Positions 1-4,650 of a stretch of 6,872 nt of DNA are shown here, piece by piece. The notes beneath the pieces were generated by a model. The model was given only the letters and a program-made list of their open reading frames with translations, was not told the origin of the DNA and did not search any database. The stretch is from PXRE01 sp964435625 (lineage in GTDB: Archaea > Halobacteriota > Halobacteria > Halobacteriales > PXRE01): the NCBI GenBank assembly GCA_964435625.1, contig CAYTAG010000188.1, positions 1-6,872 on the forward strand, given 5' to 3'. The position numbers and the translations under genes are program-made. Each line of letters opens with the position of its first letter. The first letter of the stretch is position 1.

Positions 1-5
1 GGTGT

Positions 6-28
6 CTCCGCGAGTGAAACGAGCGGAG
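6..28. repeat. Inverted repeat, 6-bp stem
   Basis: CTCCGC (6-11) and GCGGAG (23-28) are perfect complements around an 11-base loop containing GAGTGAAACGA. It is the first of three consecutive hairpins at the left edge. Function is unknown. Confidence 0.55.
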
Positions 29-32
29 GCTC

Positions 33-51
33 GTCAGAGCTTGTCTCTGAC
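33..51. repeat. Inverted repeat, 7-bp stem
   Basis: GTCAGAG (33-39) and CTCTGAC (45-51) form a perfect 7-bp stem with the 5-base loop CTTGT. No T-tract follows, so it is not an obvious terminator. Confidence 0.6.
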
Positions 52-80
52 GGTGGATGAGCAGCGGAGGTGACGCGAAC

Positions 81-94
81 GGACGTGAGCGTCC
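81..94. repeat. Inverted repeat, 5-bp stem with tetraloop
   Basis: GGACG (81-85) and CGTCC (90-94) pair perfectly around TGAG. It is the third hairpin in the left-edge group. A short stem like this could arise by chance in GC-rich DNA, but its position next to two others is notable. Confidence 0.45.
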
Positions 95-343
95 CGAGCA
101 GCGCAATCGGTTGGGGAGGGGTGCTATCCCCCGGCCCCCGCGCCCGTTGCTCGCCCGCGCCACGGAACCGGGCGTGTAGAACCCGCTGATCCGGCCGTCC
201 ACGGAGTCGCCGGACTCCAACGCCGGCGACGACCCCGGAAGTTCCGTTCGGGCGGGGACTTCGCCGCGAGGTCGATTGCCACCGCGAGAAAAAACGTCGT
301 ATCGAGGCCAGACCTTCCCGTATCCCAACACTTTTGCTTCGAG

Positions 344-349
344 TTTAAT
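344..349 (+). promoter_or_regulatory. Possible TATA box upstream of the dpp remnant and ATPase genes
   Basis: TTTAAT lies in an AT-rich island (about 321-355) in otherwise very GC-rich DNA and resembles a haloarchaeal TATA box. A transcript starting about 25 bases downstream would cover the permease remnant and dppD/dppF. No intact gene starts right after it, so it may be a decayed or chance site. Confidence 0.25.
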
Positions 350-428
350 TGGCCTATCGTGATGGTCCCCACGACGCGTTCGTTTCCCCGCTCTCCGCCG
401 ACCGTCGGGCTGCTACCGGAGCCGGACC

Positions 429-587
429 TCCTGGGGGTCGGCCATCGAACTCGGCATCGACGGCCTCCCGATGAAGTGGTGGATCGCCGCCGCGTCGGCG
501 CTGGCCCTCCCGGGACGGTGTCCGCGTTCGACCTGCTCGGCGACGCGCCGGGACGCCCTGGACCCGCGGCTGGAGGGCAACGAATGA
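429..587 (+). pseudogene. C-terminal remnant of a DppC/OppC-type ABC permease, frameshifted
   Basis: The frame from 429 reads SWGSAIELGIDGLPMKWW and then IAAASALAL up to 509. The reading then shifts frame, giving VSAFDLLGDA at 518-547, and shifts back to RDALDPRLEGNE followed by TGA at 585-587. Joined, the pieces end in the TVxAFxLLGDxLRDALDPRL signature that closes DppC/OppC inner-membrane permeases (binding-protein-dependent transport family). About 60 residues are recognisable. The upstream transmembrane region and the EAA-loop region are not found, and the frame has a stop at 360-362. The two frameshifts compensate, so the tail frame remains open to the stop. The position directly before the ATPase genes is where an intact dppC would sit. 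Sequencing or assembly errors could also explain the shifts. Confidence 0.6.
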
Positions 588-627
588 CGACCGCTACGAA
601 CGATGATCCACCGACACGGACCGATCC

Positions 628-1779
628 ATGACCGACGATAGCTCCCGCTCGAACCGATCCGGGCCGCTGCTGTCGGTGTCGGACCTGGCCGTGCACTTCC
701 ACGCGGCCGAGGGCACCGTCCGCGCCGTCGACGGCGTCGACTTCGACCTCGCGCCCGGCGAGACCGTCTGTCTCGTCGGCGAGTCCGGGTCCGGCAAGAC
801 CGTCACCTGCGAGACGGTGACGAAACTGCTCCCGACGCCGCCCGGCGAGGTCGTCTCCGGCGAGGTGGTCTTCGACGGCACCGACCTGACCACCCTCTCC
901 GAGAAGCAGTTGCGTTCGTACCGCGGCGACCGCATCGCCCACGTCTTCCAGAACCCTGGCAACGCGCTGGATCCGGTGTACACCGTCGGCGACCAGCTGG
1001 TCGAGACGATCAGGTACCACCGCGACGTCGAGAAGGCGGCGGCCCGCGAGCGCGCCATCGACCTGCTGGACCGGGTCGGCATCCCCAACGCGCCGGGCCG
1101 GATCGACGAGTACCCCCACGAGTTCTCCGGGGGGATGCGCCAGCGGGTCGTCGTGGCGATGGCGCTGGCCAACGACCCCGACCTGCTGATCGCCGACGAA
1201 CCGACCACCGCGCTGGACGTGACCATCGAGGCGCAGGTGCTGGACCTGCTCGCGGAGATCCAGGCCGAGCGCGACATGGCGATGCTGTACGTCACCCACG
1301 ACCTCGGGGTCGTCGCCGAACTGGCCGACCGCGTGGTCGTGATGTACGCCGGCAAGGTGATGGAGCGCGGCCCCGTCGAGGACGTGTTCCGGCGGCCGGC
1401 CCACCCCTACACGCAGGCGCTGTTGCGCTCGATGCCTGGCTTCGGCGAGCGCGAGTCCATCGGCGGCTCGCTGCCGGACCCTGCCGATCCACCCGCAGGC
1501 TGCCGGTTTCACCCGCGTTGCCCGCACGCCGTCGAGGCGTGCCGCTCGGGCGACCAGCCCCCGCTGGCCGCGGACGGCGTTCAGGACGTCTCCTGCGTGT
1601 ACTACGACGCGACGACCCGCCACGAGGCCGCGACGATCCGCGACGACTGGGAGGGCCGCTCGGTCAGCGCCGACGGGGGGACGCCCGCGGACGCCGGGTC
1701 GCCGGCGGACGGGGCGACCGACGCCAGCGACGGGCCGGCGCCCGACCGTGCCAGCGACGACGGAGGTGGTGCGCCGTGA
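628..1779 (+). CDS. dppD: Peptide-type ABC importer ATPase, DppD/OppD family
   Basis: This is one of two cytoplasmic ATP-hydrolysing subunits that should power uptake of di/oligopeptides or similar solutes through a DppB/DppC-type membrane pore. The 383-residue protein has Walker A GESGSGKT (51-58), Q-loop Q108, ABC signature FSGGM (166-170), Walker B LLIADE (186-191), the D-loop region ALD (195-197) and H-loop H224. The C-terminal oligopeptide-transporter domain has cysteines C292, C298, C305 and C323. DppD relatives bind a [4Fe-4S] cluster with such a set. The last 40 or so residues are a Gly/Ala/Asp/Ser/Pro-rich tail without a domain, common in halophiles. The ATG at 628 lacks a clear Shine-Dalgarno. 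An alternative ATG at 584 overlaps the permease stop but is out of frame. The gene overlaps dppF by 4 bases. The family is certain; the substrate is not. Confidence 0.95.
   Translation: MTDDSSRSNRSGPLLSVSDLAVHFHAAEGTVRAVDGVDFDLAPGETVCLVGESGSGKTVTCETVTKLLPTPPGEVVSGEVVFDGTDLTTLSEKQLRSYRGDRIAHVFQNPGNALDPVYTVGDQLVETIRYHRDVEKAAARERAIDLLDRVGIPNAPGRIDEYPHEFSGGMRQRVVVAMALANDPDLLIADEPTTALDVTIEAQVLDLLAEIQAERDMAMLYVTHDLGVVAELADRVVVMYAGKVMERGPVEDVFRRPAHPYTQALLRSMPGFGERESIGGSLPDPADPPAGCRFHPRCPHAVEACRSGDQPPLAADGVQDVSCVYYDATTRHEAATIRDDWEGRSVSADGGTPADAGSPADGATDASDGPAPDRASDDGGGAP
1762..1768 (+). promoter_or_regulatory. Shine-Dalgarno site for dppF
   Basis: GGAGGTG ends 7 bases before the GTG at 1776 and is a near-perfect complement of the 16S rRNA 3' end. 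It decides in favour of the GTG start inside the GTGA overlap with the dppD stop, and against starts further upstream in the same open frame. Confidence 0.8.
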
Positions 1780-3077
1780 GCGACCCGTTGCTGTCGGTGC
1801 GGGACCTCCGGAAGCACTACCCGATCACCGAGGGGTTATTCCAGCGGGAGGTCGGCCGCGTCCGCGCGGTCGACGGCGTGAGCTTCGATCTGGCGCCCGG
1901 CGAGACGCTGGGGCTGATCGGCGAGTCCGGTTGCGGCAAGTCGACCGCCGCGCGGACGATGTTGCGCCTGGAGGAACCGACCGACGGCACCGTCACGTTC
2001 GACGGCGAGGACGTCACCGCCTACGACCGGTCGGAACTCCGGCAGTTCCGCCGCCGGGCGCAGATGGTCTTCCAGGACCCCAACTCCAGCTTCGACCCGC
2101 GGATGACCGTCGGCGAGGCCGTCGCCGAACCGCTGCTCTCGCAGGGCCTGACGGACGAGCAGCGTCGCCGCCGCCGGGTCGAGGTGCTGCTGGAGCGCGT
2201 GGGGTTGACGGTCGACGACGCCGACCGCTACCCGCACGAACTCTCCGGCGGCCAGAAACAGCGCGCCGGCCTGGCCCGGGCGCTGTCGGTCAACCCGGAC
2301 CTGCTGGTGGCCGACGAACCGGTCAGCGCCCTGGACGTGAGCGTCCAGGCCGAGATCCTCGACCTGATCGAGGACCTGCAGGACGAGTTCGACCTCTCGG
2401 TCGTGTTCATCACCCACGACATGAGCGTCGTCGCGGAACTGTGCGACCGCGTCGCCGTCATGTACCTCGGGGAGTTCGTCGAGACCGGCCCGACCGACGC
2501 CGTCCTGGAGGACCCCCAGCACCCCTACACGCGGGCGCTGGTGGCCTCGATCCCCGACCCCGAACCGGGCGGCGAGGGACGCTCGGTGACCCTGACCGGC
2601 GACGTGCCCGACCCCGCCGATCCGCCCTCGGGCTGCCGGTTCCACACGCGCTGTCCCGAGGTGATCCAGCCGGAGGGCTACGACCTCGACCAGGACGCCT
2701 GGCGCCGGACGCTGGACTTCCGGCTGGCGCTGTCCGGCGACGGCGTCGACCTCGACGCCCTCCGGGAACTGGCGGCCGCCGCGGGCGACGTCGACCCCGG
2801 GACGGTCGGGGACGGGCGCCTCCGGGAAACCATCGAGGACGAGTACGACCTTCCGGAGACGCTGGGCGACGCGGACGCCGACGCCGTGCTCGAAGCGGCG
2901 GTCGACGACGCGGTCGCGGGCGACCTCGACGCGGCCGCCGACCGCCTGGCCGGGGCGTTCGGGACCGTCTGCGAACGGCGGGATCCGCAGATGGTCGAGA
3001 CCGGCCCCGACCAGCGGGCAGCCTGTCACCTTCACGACGCCGAAGCGGTCGAGGCACCGCGGACGGCCGACGACTGA
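1776..3077 (+). CDS. dppF: Peptide-type ABC importer ATPase, DppF/OppF family, with haloarchaeal insert
   Basis: This is the second ATPase subunit of the importer, expected to pair with the DppD homologue. The 433-residue protein starts at GTG 1776, overlapping the dppD stop by 4 bases with a strong Shine-Dalgarno. It has Walker A GESGCGKS (49-56), Q-loop Q100, signature LSGGQ (156-160), Walker B LLVADE (176-181), the D-loop region ALD (185-187) and H-loop H214. The C-terminal domain begins GCRFHTRCPE (C287, C293), but the next two cysteines, C399 and C417 (in RAACHLHD), come only after about 100 acidic residues. Usual OppF/DppF proteins have all four within about 40 residues and are near 330 long. 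I recall a similar extension in other haloarchaeal homologues but cannot check. The open frame also extends upstream to 1518; that part is the shadow of dppD. Confidence 0.95.
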   Translation: MSDPLLSVRDLRKHYPITEGLFQREVGRVRAVDGVSFDLAPGETLGLIGESGCGKSTAARTMLRLEEPTDGTVTFDGEDVTAYDRSELRQFRRRAQMVFQDPNSSFDPRMTVGEAVAEPLLSQGLTDEQRRRRRVEVLLERVGLTVDDADRYPHELSGGQKQRAGLARALSVNPDLLVADEPVSALDVSVQAEILDLIEDLQDEFDLSVVFITHDMSVVAELCDRVAVMYLGEFVETGPTDAVLEDPQHPYTRALVASIPDPEPGGEGRSVTLTGDVPDPADPPSGCRFHTRCPEVIQPEGYDLDQDAWRRTLDFRLALSGDGVDLDALRELAAAAGDVDPGTVGDGRLRETIEDEYDLPETLGDADADAVLEAAVDDAVAGDLDAAADRLAGAFGTVCERRDPQMVETGPDQRAACHLHDAEAVEAPRTADD

Positions 3078-3250
3078 GCCGCCGGGCGGCGGATGGCCGG
3101 CCTCTCCGGCGGCGGACGGCCGACGACTGAGCCACGGACGTTGCGGCGGGCGGTGGACGACCAGTCGTCTGACGGTGGACGACGAGCCGTCGGGCGGCGG
3201 ACGACTGAACTGTCCGGGGGTCGGGCCGTCGAGGCGCCGCGCGCGGCCCA
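3059..3250. repeat. Degenerate GC-rich direct repeats copying the dppF 3' end
   Basis: A 22-base block, GCGGACGGCCGACGACTGAG plus CC, spans the dppF stop (3059-3080) and recurs exactly at 3112-3133. Related pieces follow: CCGCCGGGCGGCGGATGG (3079-3096), GGCGGGCGGTGGACGA (3145-3160) and CCGTCGGGCGGCGGACGA (3187-3204). CGGTGGACGAC occurs at 3151-3161 and 3173-3183. The segment GTCGAGGCGCCGCGCGCGGCC (3228-3248) resembles the dppF coding sequence at about 3048-3068. The pattern suggests repeated local duplication of the gene end followed by divergence. No protein is recognised in it. Confidence 0.6.
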
Positions 3251-3390
3251 ATTATTTTGGTACAACTTACTCGGGGGTCACTTCCGAAGGTATTGATGCC
3301 AGCGCTCGCACGGCCGCGAGGGGGCGGCCGGTAACCGCTGGACGAGAGGCACCCACGCCACCACCCGCCACTGGACACGAGGCGGATCCC

Positions 3391-3411
3391 GGTGCCGGCT
3401 CACCCGGCACC
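3391..3411. repeat. Perfect 8-bp hairpin
   Basis: GGTGCCGG (3391-3398) and CCGGCACC (3404-3411) pair perfectly around CTCAC. It lies between convergent genes, but no T-tract follows on either strand, so a terminator role is unproven. Confidence 0.55.
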
Positions 3412-3457
3412 GTCGGCACGAGGCGAGCGAGACGACCAGGCCCGCTCCGGTACCAGG

Positions 3458-3586
3458 TCAGATCTCGTCTTCGCCCGTCGACCGCGACGTGTCGGACCCG
3501 CCAGGGCGGTCGTCGCACCCGTCAAGGACCGCCCCGGGCCGGCCATGACGGCCCCGCCACCACCTTCGTCGCCGGCCCGACTCCAT
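3458..3586 (-). CDS. Doubtful small ORF with acidic C-terminus
   Basis: A 42-residue frame begins MESGRRRRWWRGRHG and ends SDTSRSTGEDEI before TGA (complement of 3458-3460). The acidic, Ser/Thr-rich end looks like a haloarchaeal C-terminus, but the Arg/Trp-rich first half does not. It starts 50 bases downstream of the methyltransferase stop on the same strand. I recognise no family and see no clear ribosome site. It may be a remnant of a longer gene or chance. Confidence 0.15.
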   Translation of the reverse strand: MESGRRRRWWRGRHGRPGAVLDGCDDRPGGSDTSRSTGEDEI

Positions 3587-3635
3587 CGCCGCATTTTGCC
3601 CCGTTCCGTCGCCGCCACGCTCGTCACCGGTCGGC

Positions 3636-4280
3636 CTATCCGTCGGTCTTCGTCGCGATGCCGGTCCCGTCGGCCAGCGGCGTCACGACGGCGTCCAGTC
3701 GATCGTGGTCGACGAAGTACTCGTTGAAGTCCCGCAACGCCTCGGTCGACTCCCGGCGGTCCTCGTCGACGTCGGCGTCGTCGGCCGGCACGTTGCCCGA
3801 CCACAGCAGGTTGTCCGCGACCACCATCCCGCCCTCCCTGAGCATCGGCAGCGAGCGGTCGAGGTACTCGCGGTACTCCTCCTTGACGGCGTCCAGGAAC
3901 ACGACGTCGAACGGGCCGGACACCCGGTCCAGGGACTCCAGCGCCGGCCCCTCGACGATCTCGACGCGATCCAGGACGCCCCCGCGGTCGAGGTACTCCC
4001 GTGCGTCGGCGATGCGGTCCGGGTCGAGTTCGAGGGTGACGACCTCCGTTCCGGTGCGGGCGACGTGCAGCGTCGAGTAGCCGATGGCGGTCCCGAACTC
4101 CAGGACCCGGTCGGCGTCCATTGCCCGGGTCAGCATGGCCTGGAGGTGTGCGACCCCCCGTGCGGCGATGGGGATGCCCTCCTCGTCGGCCTGGGCCTCC
4201 ATCTCCTCGACGAGTTCGTCGGCCGGCGGTTCGATCCCTTCGAGGTACGACGCGGTCGCCTCCGAGAGAATGTTCGGCAT
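3636..4280 (-). CDS. SAM-dependent O-methyltransferase, catechol/caffeoyl-CoA type (Methyltransf_3)
   Basis: This is a predicted cytosolic enzyme that transfers a methyl group from S-adenosylmethionine to a hydroxyl, usually with a divalent metal. The 214-residue protein has the SAM-binding loop VLEFGTAIGYST (59-70), the motif-II acidic strand VVTLELD (80-86), FLDAVKEEY (128-136) with metal-ligand candidate D130 and K133, and GGMVVADNLLW (150-160) with D156/N157 as further metal ligands. Length and motif order fit the family (about 210-230 residues). The ATG at 4280 was chosen over an in-frame ATG at 4394 because the family N-terminus (MPNILSEATASYLE) starts there and a TATA-like box lies about 27 bases upstream, fitting a leaderless mRNA. 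It is divergent from the small ORF and AsnB-like gene. It could tailor their product or be an unrelated housekeeping enzyme; the substrate is unknown. Confidence 0.9.
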   Translation of the reverse strand: MPNILSEATASYLEGIEPPADELVEEMEAQADEEGIPIAARGVAHLQAMLTRAMDADRVLEFGTAIGYSTLHVARTGTEVVTLELDPDRIADAREYLDRGGVLDRVEIVEGPALESLDRVSGPFDVVFLDAVKEEYREYLDRSLPMLREGGMVVADNLLWSGNVPADDADVDEDRRESTEALRDFNEYFVDHDRLDAVVTPLADGTGIATKTDG

Positions 4281-4302
4281 GACCGGTCGTTCCCCCCGCC
4301 GG

Positions 4303-4318
4303 GTCGAATAGGTTTTGG
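4303..4318 (-). promoter_or_regulatory. Probable promoter of the O-methyltransferase gene
   Basis: On the minus strand CCAAAACCTATTCGA lies with its TATA-like part centred about 27 bases before the ATG at 4280, and the A-rich flank resembles a BRE. The spacing predicts a leaderless transcript. The match to a TATA consensus is imperfect. Confidence 0.4.
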
Positions 4319-4374
4319 TCCGCCGGAGTCCCCCGGATCCCTTCGCCGACCGCGGACCACGACCTAGTATTGTG

Positions 4375-4381
4375 TTTATAT
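4375..4381 (+). promoter_or_regulatory. TATA-like box, distal
   Basis: TTTATAT is a good haloarchaeal TATA match in the AT-rich divergent region. A transcript from it would start near 4405, giving a longer leader for the small ORF than the proximal box would. Confidence 0.35.
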
Positions 4382-4405
4382 GTAGTGAAATCAATAGACG
4401 GGGTG

Positions 4406-4418
4406 GAAAATTTATTAG
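4406..4418 (+). promoter_or_regulatory. Probable promoter of the 43-residue ORF
   Basis: GAAAATTTATTAG combines an A-rich BRE-like flank with the TATA-like box TTTATTAG (4411-4418). A start about 27 bases downstream of its centre falls near 4441, leaving a leader of about 12 bases that includes the GGAG ribosome site. Confidence 0.5.
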
Positions 4419-4440
4419 TGTAGGCGATGTATCTGGTTAT

Positions 4441-4444
4441 GGAG
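4441..4444 (+). promoter_or_regulatory. Shine-Dalgarno site for the 43-residue ORF
   Basis: GGAG ends 8 bases before the ATG at 4453. It supports that start over the in-frame upstream ATG at 4315, whose extension would run through both TATA-like boxes. Confidence 0.5.
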
Positions 4445-4452
4445 TCCCTAGC

Positions 4453-4584
4453 ATGGGATACACTGACAGGTACTACGACTGGACGGGTATCGGACAACTT
4501 CAGAAGCACGAAGCGGCCGAGACGGAGAGTCGCGGCTACCGGGAGCCCCCGGCTAGCGTCGACGACCACCTGCAAAGCCTGTAG
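4453..4584 (+). CDS. Small protein, candidate precursor or partner peptide of the AsnB-like ligase
   Basis: A 43-residue protein starts MGYTDRYYDWTGIGQLQKHE and ends GYREPPASVDDHLQSL. I recognise no family. It is hydrophilic and acidic, with aromatic residues near the N-terminus (Y3, Y7, Y8, W10), no Cys, no signal peptide and no membrane segment. Roughly three quarters of its codons end in G or C, better than the overlapping frame at 4427-4618, which supports it being real. It has its own TATA-like box and GGAG site and is followed by a T6 tract, 66 bases before the AsnB-like gene. A short gene just ahead of a glutaminase-dead AsnB-like ligase is the layout of a RiPP precursor. However, no Gly-initiated stretch with Asp/Glu at ring position 7-9 sits behind a normal-length leader. 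It could instead be an unrelated small protein. Confidence 0.55.
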   Translation: MGYTDRYYDWTGIGQLQKHEAAETESRGYREPPASVDDHLQSL

Positions 4585-4596
4585 GCTCGCGTCGAC

Positions 4597-4625
4597 GGTT
4601 CCGAAACCACCCCAGTAATTTTTTA
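4597..4625 (+). terminator. Weak hairpin plus T6 tract after the small ORF
   Basis: GGTT (4597-4600) and AACC (4605-4608) pair around CCGA, and six Ts follow at 4619-4624. A second small hairpin, AGCC-TGTA-GGCT (4576-4587), spans the ORF stop. Archaeal termination relies mainly on T tracts, so this could end or partly end the small-ORF transcript. The T tract doubles as the TATA-like element of the next gene. Confidence 0.4.
4616..4625 (+). promoter_or_regulatory. TATA-like element of the AsnB-like gene
   Basis: TAATTTTTTA is centred about 30 bases before the ATG at 4651, and no Shine-Dalgarno is present. This spacing fits a leaderless transcript from its own promoter, so the ligase and the small ORF may be expressed at different levels. 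Confidence 0.4.
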
Positions 4626-4650
4626 GCCTTCGTCCACCGATCAGAATCCT

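Larger units (their letters stand above)
1..428. other. Non-coding or decayed stretch, no gene recognised
   Basis: No recognisable protein is encoded here. The first 94 bases carry three perfect hairpins (listed separately). The minus strand is open from about 331 to the left edge in one frame, with high GC at third positions around 133-250, but it matches no family I know and stop-free frames are common in DNA this GC-rich. An AT-rich patch at 321-355 contains a TTTAAT box at 344-349 that could be a promoter for the genes to the right. The stretch may be remains of the upstream part of the transporter operon or an unrelated decayed segment. Confidence 0.5.
3251..3635. other. Convergent intergenic region, no firm gene
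   Basis: This lies between the converging dppF and methyltransferase genes. It opens with an AT-rich island (about 3250-3266, AATTATTTTGGTAC) that could help terminate dppF transcription or be a promoter relic. An 8-bp perfect hairpin lies at 3391-3411, and a doubtful 42-codon minus-strand ORF at 3458-3586. Other open frames are Arg/Pro/Gly-rich and look like non-coding reads of GC-rich DNA. Confidence 0.5.

Noticed and set aside
124..1623. Long minus-strand ORF of 499 codons overlapping dppD
   Set aside because: It is the antisense shadow of dppD: the plus-strand frame carries all ABC ATPase motifs, while the minus frame is Arg/Gly/Val-rich with no recognisable domain.
1748..3130. Alternative plus-strand ORF of 460 codons across dppF
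   Set aside because: Arg/Pro/Gly-rich translation with no motifs; the dppF frame explains the segment completely.
3059..3250. CRISPR array or transposon end
   Set aside because: Repeat copies are few, unequal in spacing and diverged, and no cas gene, transposase or terminal inverted repeat is present.
4315..4452. N-terminal extension of the small ORF to the ATG at 4315
   Set aside because: The extension would translate through both TATA-like boxes and the AT-rich promoter region; the GGAG site and TATA spacing favour ATG 4453.
4429..4461. Hairpin around the small-ORF start (GTATC at 4429-4433 with GATAC at 4457-4461)
   Set aside because: Only five pairs with a long loop, and a competing GTCCC/GGGAT pairing exists; too weak to call a riboswitch or attenuator.
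4427..4618. Plus-strand ORF of 63 codons overlapping the 43-residue ORF
   Set aside because: Third codon positions are far less GC-biased than in the 4453-4584 frame, the translation is basic and Thr-rich unlike haloarchaeal proteins, and its ATG has no well-placed ribosome site.
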